A stretch of DNA of 17,497 bases from an uncultured Bacilli bacterium (GTDB lineage Bacteria; Bacillota_I; Bacilli_A; RF39; UBA660), in assembly GCA_944329545.1 (NCBI GenBank), contig CALVIK010000107.1:1-17497 (forward strand). Direction: 5' to 3'. The notes under the pieces are model-generated. The model saw nothing but the letters and a program-made list of their open reading frames with translations. It ran no database searches and had not been told where the DNA came from. Position numbers and translations under genes: made by a program. Of this stretch, positions 4,902 to 10,778 are shown piece after piece. Positions within the stretch are counted from its first letter, which is position 1. The number at the start of each line of letters is the position of its first letter.

Positions 4902-5729
4902 ATGCAAACAAAATTTTTTACAGCAAAAAATGATAAAATGTTTAAAACAATATTTTGTAATTCTAAAAATATTAGTCTTCTTACTTGGCTTATTCACAAA
5001 TGTTTAAATAAAAATGTATCAATTATTAAAGTATTGTCTCCAGAACTTGCTAAAAATAATATTTATGACAAAGGTAAAATTTTAGATGTGTTAATTGAAG
5101 CAGATGGTAAAATAATAAATCTAGAAATGAATAGTAATTATTATTCTGCTCTTCATAATAGAAATGCTAGTTATCTATTTAATAGATACATAGATGATAT
5201 TAAAGTGGGAGAATCTTATGGAGAAATGCATGAAATTTGGCAAATAAATTTTACTAGTAATTTACCAAAGGAGTATCCTGCTTTAGGCAAATATTATTTT
5301 ATCGATCCAGAAACCAAAATTAAATTTATCGATAATTTAATTTGCTATGAATTTAATGTAGAAAAAATTAAAGAAAACTGTTATAATGGAGATGAAAAAT
5401 TCAATTTTATAGCAATGCTAGATTTTAACGAAGAAGAATTAAAAAAATATTGTGTGGGTGATAAAAACATGGAAAAGTTTAAAGACGAGGTTATTAGATT
5501 AAATAATGATACTAAATTTATAGAATTTTTAAGTGCTGAGGAAGATGCGAAAAGAGTTCAAAATTCTTTACTATTAGATGCTGAAAGTAAAGGTATGGCT
5601 ATTGGAGAAGCTAACAAAAGTATTGAAATAGCTAAAAATTTACTTAGTAAAGGTCTTGATGAAAAAACTATACTTGAAACGACTGGAATTACAAAAGAAA
5701 AGTTTGAAGACATAAAGAACTTAAGTTAA
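4902..5729 (+). CDS. Rpn/PD-(D/E)XK nuclease-family (transposase-like) protein
   Basis: A 275-residue protein with AAAGGAG close ahead of ATG 4902. The N-terminal DKMFKTIF (11-18) followed by I60-L-D62-V and I-N-L-E75-M-N is the pattern of the PD-(D/E)XK family annotated as Rpn family recombination-promoting nuclease/putative transposase: D62 and E75 fit the metal-binding acids. The usual Gln or Lys two residues after the Glu is Asn77 here. The C-terminus has the family's charged helical tail, with an LLSKGLDEKTILETTGIT-type repeat (252-269). Such genes occur in many near-identical copies in gut Firmicutes and are linked to RecA-independent recombination in E. coli RpnA. The gene has its own promoter and terminator and is not part of the DGR transcript. 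The cellular role here is unknown. Confidence 0.8.
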   Translation: MQTKFFTAKNDKMFKTIFCNSKNISLLTWLIHKCLNKNVSIIKVLSPELAKNNIYDKGKILDVLIEADGKIINLEMNSNYYSALHNRNASYLFNRYIDDIKVGESYGEMHEIWQINFTSNLPKEYPALGKYYFIDPETKIKFIDNLICYEFNVEKIKENCYNGDEKFNFIAMLDFNEEELKKYCVGDKNMEKFKDEVIRLNNDTKFIEFLSAEEDAKRVQNSLLLDAESKGMAIGEANKSIEIAKNLLSKGLDEKTILETTGITKEKFEDIKNLS

Positions 5730-5732
5730 AAT

Positions 5733-5764
5733 AAGGAACATGTTTTATACTATGTTTCTTTTTT
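5733..5764 (+). terminator. Terminator after the Rpn-family gene
   Basis: AAGGAACAT (5733-5741) pairs with ATGTTTCTT (5752-5760) with one G-T wobble, followed by a T run. Confidence 0.7.
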
Positions 5765-5824
5765 AATATTTATTTTTTTGTAATTAAATTAAAATACATT
5801 TCATATACTTTTTTGGGTGATAAT

Positions 5825-6601
5825 ATGGAATTAAATGTTGGTGATTTAGTTACAAGAAATTCATATAATAATGATGTTGTTTTTAAAATCATTAGTATAG
5901 AAGATGGCAAATACATTTTAAAAGGTGTTTATATTAGATTAATTGCTGATAGTAATTTACAAGATTTAAAAAAATATAATAACGAAATAGAAGAAGAAGA
6001 GCGCAATTTTTTAGCAAGAATAGAAGAACCATTTGCCTTAAATCGTCAAGAATATTTTTATTTACCTGGTAAAATATTGCACATCGATAGTGATCCTGAT
6101 TTTTTAAACCGCTGTTTAGATTATTATGAAAAAGTTGGAATTTGGGCTAAAGGAATAAATGAAAAAGAAGAAAATGTTCCTGATAAAATAATTGCTTGGC
6201 TTGAAGAATATAAACCTAATATTGTTGTTATTACTGGTCATGATGCTCATTATAAAAAAGAAGAGGAAACTTTAGATTCTTATAAAAGTAGTAAATACTT
6301 TGTTAAAGCTATTGAAAATGCCAGAAAATATGAACATAGTCACGAAAAATTAATCATTATTGCCGGAGCTTGTGGTTCTTATTATGAAGAGTTAATTAAA
6401 GCGGGCGCTAATTTTGCATCTAGTCCTAAAAGAGTAAATATTCATGCCTTAGATCCAGCTATTATAGCTGTTTGTATGAGCCTTTCTGATGTAAATAAAG
6501 ATATTGATTTAAAAAGTATTTTAGAAAAAACTAAATATGGTATTGAGGGAATCGGGGGGATTATTACGAAAGGAACCATGTATGTTGGATATCCTCGATA
6601 A
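5825..6601 (+). CDS. yabG: YabG, sporulation-specific cysteine protease
   Basis: A 258-residue protein. ATG 5825 is preferred over the in-frame TTG 5813 because GGGTGA (5815-5820) then forms its ribosome binding site. The N-terminal MELNVGDLVTRNSY begins the small beta domain seen in YabG, and IRLIADS (37-43) is shared with it. The peptidase part has ILHIDSDP (84-91), TGHD (137-140, candidate catalytic H139), AGACGSYYEELIKAGANFASSP (candidate nucleophile C183) and the family hallmark RVNIHALDP (203-211). YabG processes spore coat proteins, and in Clostridioides also germination proteases, in the mother cell. Somewhat shorter than Bacillus YabG (about 290). It is followed by veg as in B. subtilis, overlapping it by 20 bases. 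Confidence 0.93.
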   Translation: MELNVGDLVTRNSYNNDVVFKIISIEDGKYILKGVYIRLIADSNLQDLKKYNNEIEEEERNFLARIEEPFALNRQEYFYLPGKILHIDSDPDFLNRCLDYYEKVGIWAKGINEKEENVPDKIIAWLEEYKPNIVVITGHDAHYKKEEETLDSYKSSKYFVKAIENARKYEHSHEKLIIIAGACGSYYEELIKAGANFASSPKRVNIHALDPAIIAVCMSLSDVNKDIDLKSILEKTKYGIEGIGGIITKGTMYVGYPR

Positions 6602-6827
6602 AGGCGTTTGTACTACTAAAGAAGTAAAAAAAATATTAAGTTATTATTTAAATAAACCCATTACCATTAAATATAATTTAGGACGAAATAAATTTGAAAT
6701 TTATCAAGTTGTTATTACAAATTTATATAATTATATTTTTATTACCGAAAACATCGACAATAAAAATGTCAAAAAATCATTTTCATATGCTGATATTATT
6801 ACAAAAACAATTAAAATTTATGAATAA
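6582..6827 (+). CDS. veg: Veg family protein
   Basis: An 81-residue protein. ATG 6582 is chosen over the upstream ATG 6537 because AAAGGA (6569-6574) lies 7 bases ahead and the family starts about there. LNKPITIKYNLGRNKFEIYQ (23-42) and the C-terminal S-F-S-Y-A-D-I-I-T-K-T-I (66-77) match Veg, whose Bacillus member ends with a very similar SYSYADILTET element. Veg is a small beta-barrel-like protein that stimulates biofilm gene expression in B. subtilis and is highly transcribed in vegetative cells there. Here it overlaps yabG and shows no separate promoter. Confidence 0.88.
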   Translation: MLDILDKGVCTTKEVKKILSYYLNKPITIKYNLGRNKFEIYQVVITNLYNYIFITENIDNKNVKKSFSYADIITKTIKIYE

Positions 6828-6829
6828 TA

Positions 6830-6858
6830 TTGATTTTTAAAAAAAAATAAGTTATACT
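6830..6858 (+). promoter_or_regulatory. Promoter of spoVG
   Basis: TTGATT (6830-6835), 17-base spacer, TATACT (6853-6858), right after the veg stop and 40 bases before the spoVG start. Confidence 0.65.
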
Positions 6859-6897
6859 GAAAGTGGTTATAATATGCCAGAAGGGAGAGAAATACTG

Positions 6898-7161
6898 ATG
6901 AAAATAACATCTGTTAATGTTCGAAAAGTTGAAAAAGAAAATTCGCGAATGAAAGGAATTGCCACAGTTGTTTTAGATGACTGCTTTGCTGTACATGGAA
7001 TTAGAATTATCGAAAGAAGCGAAGGTTTATTTATTGCAATGCCAAGCCGTAAAACAAGTGATAATGCTTACCATGATGTTGCGCATCCAATTACTGCTGA
7101 ATGTCGCAAAATGTTTGAAGATGCAGTGCTTACAAAATATAATGAAACAGAAGCTGAATAG
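6898..7161 (+). CDS. spoVG: SpoVG, site-specific nucleic-acid-binding regulator
   Basis: An 87-residue protein starting at ATG 6898 (AGGGAG 6882-6887). An in-frame ATG at 6874 would put the ribosome binding site inside the gene. The sequence is a clear SpoVG: MKITSVNVRKV at the start, a central DDCFAVHGIRIIE, then LFIAMPSRK (about 40-48) and the DVAHPIT element followed by an amphipathic C-terminal helix. SpoVG binds DNA and RNA and influences septation, sporulation and virulence-related genes in Firmicutes. Length is close to the usual 84-100. The acidic end (NETEAE) is variable in the family. Confidence 0.96.
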   Translation: MKITSVNVRKVEKENSRMKGIATVVLDDCFAVHGIRIIERSEGLFIAMPSRKTSDNAYHDVAHPITAECRKMFEDAVLTKYNETEAE

Positions 7162-7224
7162 TTTTTGTTTTTTTTTGTACTTTTTTTAATTTATAAGCAT
7201 ATAATTAAGCGAAGGAGGATAAGT

Positions 7225-7512
7225 ATGGACAAGATAGATAGTGTTATTACATCGCTTAATCATAGTATTACTTTAACCGAAAGGAAAAACCTCATTTTAA
7301 CTGGGGTTAAAAAAATTGAAAGTTTTGATGAAGAAGAGTTTTTTATGGAAACAACCATGGGTAATTTAACTGTTAAAGGGGAGGAATTAGAAATTATCAA
7401 ATTAGATACTTATCAAGGTAATGTTTCAATAAAAGGAAAAGTTGACAGTATTACTTATTCTGAAGGAAAAAAAGATAAAGAAAGCGGTTTATTTAATAAA
7501 TTATTTAAATGA
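7225..7512 (+). CDS. yabP: YabP, sporulation protein (YabP/YqfC family)
   Basis: A 95-residue protein with a strong AAGGAGG just ahead of ATG 7225. The longer open frame starting at 7165 runs through a T-rich leader and is unlikely. The core, from SLNHSITLTERKNLILTGVKKIESFDEEEF (10-39) through T-x-x-G-N-L-T-V-K-G to L-D-T-Y-Q-G-N-V-S-I-K-G (60-71), is the conserved beta-rich YabP/YqfC domain. YabP is made in the mother cell under sigma-E in Bacillus and is needed for normal sporulation. A CATATAAT at 7198-7205 could be a sigma-E type -10, but I cannot find a good -35. Its stop overlaps the yabQ start (ATGA). Confidence 0.92.
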   Translation: MDKIDSVITSLNHSITLTERKNLILTGVKKIESFDEEEFFMETTMGNLTVKGEELEIIKLDTYQGNVSIKGKVDSITYSEGKKDKESGLFNKLFK

Positions 7513-7793
7513 GTTTACAAGTACAAATAACTACCGCTATTTTTTCTTTTATATTTGGCATGCTTTTTTCCTTTTTTTTAAGAATAAATTATAAAATAGT
7601 TTATAATAGTCATAAAGCCATTAAACTTTTAGGAACTTTTTTAGTAGTTATAATTGCGGTTATGGCTTATTTCTTATTATTACAAAAATTAAATAATGCA
7701 TTATTTCACCCTTATCATTTGCTTTTAGTTATTATCGGCTTTATTGTTAGTCATTTTTTAGAACAAAAAATTGTCAAACATCTAAAAAAATGA
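7509..7793 (+). CDS. yabQ: YabQ, spore cortex membrane protein
   Basis: A 94-residue membrane protein with three hydrophobic segments (about 5-24, 39-58, 69-87), overlapping yabP by four bases. The N-terminal Q-x-x-x-x-x-x-I-F-S-F-I-F-G-M-L-F and a mid-loop Arg/Tyr pattern fit YabQ, which Bacillus needs for cortex peptidoglycan formation and places in the outer forespore membrane. At 94 residues it is roughly half the Bacillus length, a short form. Identification depends strongly on the conserved yabP-yabQ-divIC order. Confidence 0.85.
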   Translation: MSLQVQITTAIFSFIFGMLFSFFLRINYKIVYNSHKAIKLLGTFLVVIIAVMAYFLLLQKLNNALFHPYHLLLVIIGFIVSHFLEQKIVKHLKK

Positions 7794-7799
7794 TATACT
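7771..7799 (+). promoter_or_regulatory. Promoter of divIC inside the yabQ 3' end
   Basis: TTGTCA (7771-7776), 17-base spacer, TATACT (7794-7799), so divIC can be transcribed in vegetative cells apart from the sporulation genes yabPQ. Confidence 0.65.
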
Positions 7800-7824
7800 T
7801 AAATTGTAGATAGAAGGTGAAAAA

Positions 7825-8256
7825 ATGGCTAAAAGAAAAATATCAAAAACTTCAAAAAGACGCTTAGTAGTTTTAACGCCCTTAGTTGTTTTTTTAGTTG
7901 GGTATGCCATTTTCACCTTAGTTGTTACTGTTCATGAACTTTATACTTTACACAGCAAAGAACAAAATTTACAAAACAATTTAACAGAGTTAAAAAGTGA
8001 AGCTGAAAATTTAAAAACAGAAATTAATAAATTACAAGATGCTGATTATGTAGCAAGATATGCCAGAGAAAATTATTTATATACTAAAGATGGTGAATAT
8101 GTTATTAAAGTAAATGGTGAAGAAACTAAAGAAAAAAAAGAAAAAATTAATATAGCTGAAAATTATATTATATATGGCTCATCTCTTTTATTTATTTTAA
8201 TTTTTATATATATAATTGTTAAACACCGAAAAAAGAAAAAAAACCAAAAGAAGTAG
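7825..8256 (+). CDS. divIC: DivIC/FtsB-family septum formation protein with a second C-terminal TM
   Basis: A 143-residue protein: basic cytoplasmic N-terminus, TM1 at about 14-36, coiled coil at about 40-72, then D-x-D-Y-V-A-R-Y-A-R-E-N-Y-L-Y-T-K-D-G-E (72-91), the conserved DivIC/FtsB motif. DivIC forms a complex with DivIB and FtsL to activate septal wall synthesis. AGAAGGTGA lies just ahead of ATG 7825. Unusual feature: a second hydrophobic segment, about residues 114-132, followed by a strongly basic tail (HRKKKKNQKK). Normal DivIC is bitopic with its C-terminus outside. With this TM, the C-terminus would return to the cytoplasm. Gene order after yabP-yabQ supports the name. Confidence 0.9.
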   Translation: MAKRKISKTSKRRLVVLTPLVVFLVGYAIFTLVVTVHELYTLHSKEQNLQNNLTELKSEAENLKTEINKLQDADYVARYARENYLYTKDGEYVIKVNGEETKEKKEKINIAENYIIYGSSLLFILIFIYIIVKHRKKKKNQKK

Positions 8257-8287
8257 AAAAGTACTGAAATATGTTAGTACTTTTTTT
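8257..8287 (+). terminator. Terminator between divIC and lemA
   Basis: AAAAGTACT (8257-8265) pairs with AGTACTTTT (8276-8284), followed by more T. The leading A run means it can also serve the convergent lemA transcript. Confidence 0.8.
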
Positions 8288-8307
8288 ATAATAAAAAAAC
8301 TTTAAAC

Positions 8308-8853
8308 TTATAGCTTAAAGTCTTTAACATCATCATCACTCATATCTTTACCATCAAAATATAATTTTGGTTTAAATTTAAAAAATAAGGCAATAATATT
8401 TGAGGGGAAAGATTTTACCATTTTGTTATATTCAGTTATAATGTCATTATAGTATTTGCGAAAAGCCACCATTTCAGCTTCCGATTCATTTAAAGAAATG
8501 TCAATTTTTGTAAACACTTCACTGTTTTTAAGTTCAGGATACTCTTCTTTATATTTTTGAAATTCATTAATCGCTTCATATAATTGCCGATCAAGTTCAA
8601 AATTACTTAATTTTCTTGAACGAAGTTTAACAATAATATTTAAAACTTCTTCTTTCGTATTAGTATTAGCTTTAATAATATCAATTGATTTATTTAACAA
8701 ATCAAACCTTGTTCTTAAAGTGGAATCAATATTTGTTTCAGCTTCATTAATACGAATAATATAATTTTGAAATTTGTTGTATATACTAGCTAGCCAAATA
8801 AAAATCATACTGGCAATAATTAAAATACATATAAAAATAATTAAAATACTCAT
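8308..8853 (-). CDS. lemA: LemA family protein
   Basis: A 181-residue protein with one N-terminal TM (about 1-23) and an otherwise helical body. NEAETNIDSTLRTRFDLLNKSIDIIK (36-61) is the conserved LemA helix (usual form A-x-x-x-I-D-V-x-L-K-R-R-x-D-L-I-P), and a later FRKYYNDIITEYNKMVKSFPSNIIA (131-155) matches the family's A-x-R-x-Y-N-x-x-V-x-x-Y-N-x-x-x-x-x-F-P-S-N motif. LemA proteins are membrane-anchored coiled-coil proteins of unclear function. AGGTGG lies ahead of the start, and a promoter overlaps the end of gerQ. The C-terminus (FDGKDMSDDDVKDFKL) is acidic. Confidence 0.92.
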   Translation of the reverse strand: MSILIIFICILIIASMIFIWLASIYNKFQNYIIRINEAETNIDSTLRTRFDLLNKSIDIIKANTNTKEEVLNIIVKLRSRKLSNFELDRQLYEAINEFQKYKEEYPELKNSEVFTKIDISLNESEAEMVAFRKYYNDIITEYNKMVKSFPSNIIALFFKFKPKLYFDGKDMSDDDVKDFKL

Positions 8854-8870
8854 CTTACCACCTATAACTA

Positions 8871-8899
8871 ATTATAACAAACTTTTAGGTGATTTTCAA
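8871..8899 (-). promoter_or_regulatory. Promoter of lemA
   Basis: On the minus strand TTGAAA (8899-8894), 17-base spacer, TATAAT (8876-8871). The -35 overlaps the gerQ stop codon. Confidence 0.75.
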
Positions 8900-9282
8900 T
8901 TACTTGGGTAAAAATCAGGACTATAAATAATTCTTTCGTCAAATTTAACATAATTGACATAAATCATTAATACTAAATACCATTTACCAGTTTTGGGATC
9001 GCTTAAAATAATGTGATCGCGACCAGATTGTTCAATAATACCACTAAAAACATGGTCATGCCATTCAGTAGCGTCAGGATAAGAAGTGTAAATTTCTACT
9101 TGTTTGCCCTTGTTTAATCTTAAAATATTTTCAATATATGATTCTTCATATATTGGCATTCCCGCCATCGCATCAGCCTGAGCAGTAGTGTAAGGGGCGG
9201 TTTGTTGATTTGGTACAGGATTGCCATCAACATAAAGTGGTGTTCCTGGAAACCCCTCGCTATTTGAAAAATTATTGTTCAT
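8896..9282 (-). CDS. gerQ: GerQ, spore coat protein
   Basis: A 128-residue protein. The first 45 residues are Asn/Pro/Gln-rich and low in complexity. Residues 46-121 are the GerQ domain: ESYIENILRLNKGK (47-60), W74-x-D-x-V-F-S-G-I-I-E, GRDHIILSDPKTGKWYLVLMIYVNYV (87-112) and FDERI. In B. subtilis GerQ is an inner coat protein needed for the cortex-lytic enzyme CwlJ and is cross-linked through Lys residues by transglutaminase Tgl. AAAGGA precedes the start on the minus strand. Shorter than the Bacillus protein (about 180) through a shorter N-terminus. With yabG and yabPQ it argues that this organism makes spores. Confidence 0.94.
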   Translation of the reverse strand: MNNNFSNSEGFPGTPLYVDGNPVPNQQTAPYTTAQADAMAGMPIYEESYIENILRLNKGKQVEIYTSYPDATEWHDHVFSGIIEQSGRDHIILSDPKTGKWYLVLMIYVNYVKFDERIIYSPDFYPSN

Positions 9283-9309
9283 TTTATCATTCCTTTCAAT
9301 AAAAATATA

Positions 9310-9338
9310 TTAAAATTTTATATAGAATATGCTATAAT
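9310..9338 (+). promoter_or_regulatory. Possible promoter of pduL-ucpA
   Basis: TATAAT (9333-9338) with a poor -35 TTAAAA (9310-9315) 17 bases upstream. The resulting leader would be only about 10 bases, so the exact promoter is uncertain. Confidence 0.35.
9323..9331 (-). promoter_or_regulatory. Possible sigma-K/E -10 for gerQ
   Basis: Minus-strand CATATTCTA fits the CATAnnnTA -10 of mother-cell sigma factors and lies at a suitable distance (about 45 bases) from the gerQ start. The nearest AC for a sigma-K -35 is 14 bases upstream, less than the usual 16-17. Confidence 0.25.
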
Positions 9339-9354
9339 ATGAGGGGTGATAAAA

Positions 9355-9948
9355 TTGAGAATAAAAGTTGGGGTGTCTAATAGACATGTACATTTAACTA
9401 AAGAAGTATATTTTAAACTTTTTGGCGAAGAAAACTTAGAAAAAGATCGTGATTTAGATCAACCAGGGCAATTTGCTAGTAAAAGTTATGTAACTATAAA
9501 AAAAGGTGAAAGAGAAATCCCTCATGTTCGTATACTTGGACCATTTAGGAATTATAATCAAATTGAAATTTCTAGAACTGATGCTTATAAATTAAAAGTA
9601 AATCCCCCAGTGCGTGATTCTGGTGATTTAGAAGGCAGTGAAAGCATTACTTTGATTGGTCCTAAAGGTGAAGTGGCGCTAGATAAAGGTCTTATATTAG
9701 CTAATAGACATATTCATATAACACCAGCAGAAATGACAAAATATGGCTTTGAAGGATTAAAAAAAGTAGCTGTTTTAGTTAAAGGACCAAAAGGTGGCGT
9801 TATCGATAATGTGTATTTTAAAGTTTTGGATGTTGCTTCTTTAAGATTACATTTAGATACTGATGAAGGAAATGCTTTTAATTTAAAAAATGATGATGAA
9901 GTAATATTAGTTAAAAGTTTGGAGGAAGAAAATGAAATTAAAAGATAA
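9355..9948 (+). CDS. pduL: PduL-type phosphate acyltransferase
   Basis: A 197-residue enzyme. I prefer TTG 9355 to the in-frame GTG 9346 because GGGGTGA (9343-9349) then serves as ribosome binding site and the family begins with K-V-x-V-S-N-R-H-V-H. It has both halves of the PduL fold with their metal-binding His pairs: GVSNRHVHLT (6-15) and LANRHIHITPAE (115-126), plus LGPFR and NPPVRDSGDLEGS (83-95). PduL transfers acyl groups between CoA and phosphate (acetyl- or propionyl-CoA to acyl-phosphate), giving ATP through acetate kinase. There is no microcompartment targeting extension and no shell genes nearby, so it is probably the housekeeping phosphotransacetylase, as in other Firmicutes lacking Pta. 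Confidence 0.95.
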   Translation: MRIKVGVSNRHVHLTKEVYFKLFGEENLEKDRDLDQPGQFASKSYVTIKKGEREIPHVRILGPFRNYNQIEISRTDAYKLKVNPPVRDSGDLEGSESITLIGPKGEVALDKGLILANRHIHITPAEMTKYGFEGLKKVAVLVKGPKGGVIDNVYFKVLDVASLRLHLDTDEGNAFNLKNDDEVILVKSLEEENEIKR

Positions 9949-10711
9949 AATTGCTGTTGTAACGGGTGGAGCTATGGGTAATGGCCTTGGTATAACCGAA
10001 GTATTTTTAAAAGAAGGAGCCAAAGTAGCTATCTTAGATTATAGCGATGAATTATCAAATACGGTAACAAAGCTGACAAACGAAGGCTTTGATGTTACGG
10101 GGTATCAAGCCGATATTCGTGATATGCGTAAAGTTTCTGAAATTTTAAAGCAAATATATCAAAAATACGGTAATATTGATATTTTAGTTAATAATGCTGG
10201 CGTTTGCCGGTTAGAAACATTTATGCAGATGAATGATGAACTGCGAGATTTTCATTTTGACATTAATATTAAAGGGACTTGGAATGTGACCAAAGCCACA
10301 GTTCCTTATATGAAACAAGGCTCAATTATCAATCTATCTAGTGTCACAGGCCCCATGGTAGCTGATAGTGGGGAAGTAGCTTATGCGACGACCAAAGCGG
10401 CTTTAATCGGTTTTACAAAAGCTTTAGCGATGGAATTTGCCGATAAAAATATTCGGGTAAATGCTATTATGCCGGGTTATGTGATGACGCCAATGGTTGA
10501 GGGTATGGCTAAGGAGACGAATCCTGATAATCCACAAAGTGTAATTGACGGTATTGCGGCGGCTATTCCGATGAAAAGGCTTGGAACCATAGAAGAACTT
10601 GGTAATTTGGCAGCTTTCTTAGCTAGTGATGAATCTACATATATTACTGGGCAAGGTATCGTAATTGATGGTGGTTCAACCTTGCCAGAAACAATGACAA
10701 TGGGAAAATAA
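9932..10711 (+). CDS. ucpA: UcpA-like short-chain dehydrogenase/reductase
   Basis: A 259-residue classical SDR with GGAGG just ahead of ATG 9932 inside the pduL end (17-base overlap). Motifs: nucleotide-binding TGGAMGNG (11-18), D61-I-R-D, NNAG (87-90), catalytic S137, Y151-x-x-x-K155 and the post-motif PGYVMTPM. Long stretches, especially NNAGVCRL, DFHFDINIKGTWNVTKA, SSVTG and the final IDGGSTLPET, match E. coli UcpA, so it belongs to that subfamily rather than to FabG. Acidic D36 at the end of the second strand suggests a preference for NAD(H). The substrate is unknown; UcpA has been linked to furan/aldehyde tolerance. The operon with pduL could couple acyl-CoA and alcohol or aldehyde metabolism (inference). 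Confidence 0.85.
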   Translation: MKLKDKIAVVTGGAMGNGLGITEVFLKEGAKVAILDYSDELSNTVTKLTNEGFDVTGYQADIRDMRKVSEILKQIYQKYGNIDILVNNAGVCRLETFMQMNDELRDFHFDINIKGTWNVTKATVPYMKQGSIINLSSVTGPMVADSGEVAYATTKAALIGFTKALAMEFADKNIRVNAIMPGYVMTPMVEGMAKETNPDNPQSVIDGIAAAIPMKRLGTIEELGNLAAFLASDESTYITGQGIVIDGGSTLPETMTMGK

Positions 10712-10726
10712 TTGTCATTTTTTTTT
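10693..10726 (+). terminator. Terminator overlapping the ucpA end
   Basis: AATGACAAT (10693-10701) pairs with ATTGTCATT (10711-10719), followed by seven more T. The 5' arm lies inside the last codons of the gene and the stop is in the loop. Confidence 0.85.
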
Positions 10727-10753
10727 GACATCATGGTATTATTTTGCTATAAT
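10725..10753 (+). promoter_or_regulatory. Consensus promoter of the Fic gene
   Basis: Perfect TTGACA (10725-10730), 17-base spacer, perfect TATAAT (10748-10753), beginning in the T run of the preceding terminator. Confidence 0.9.
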
Positions 10754-10778
10754 AATGGGCAACTTAGGGGGGATTATT

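Noticed and set aside
5802..5809. CATATACT as a mother-cell sigma factor -10 for yabG
   Set aside because: It would start transcription at the ribosome binding site, and no matching -35 was found.
5825..8256. Mollicute genetic code (TGA as Trp) suggested by the very low GC
   Set aside because: yabP, yabQ and other genes end at TGA at their expected lengths, and Trp codons are TGG throughout.
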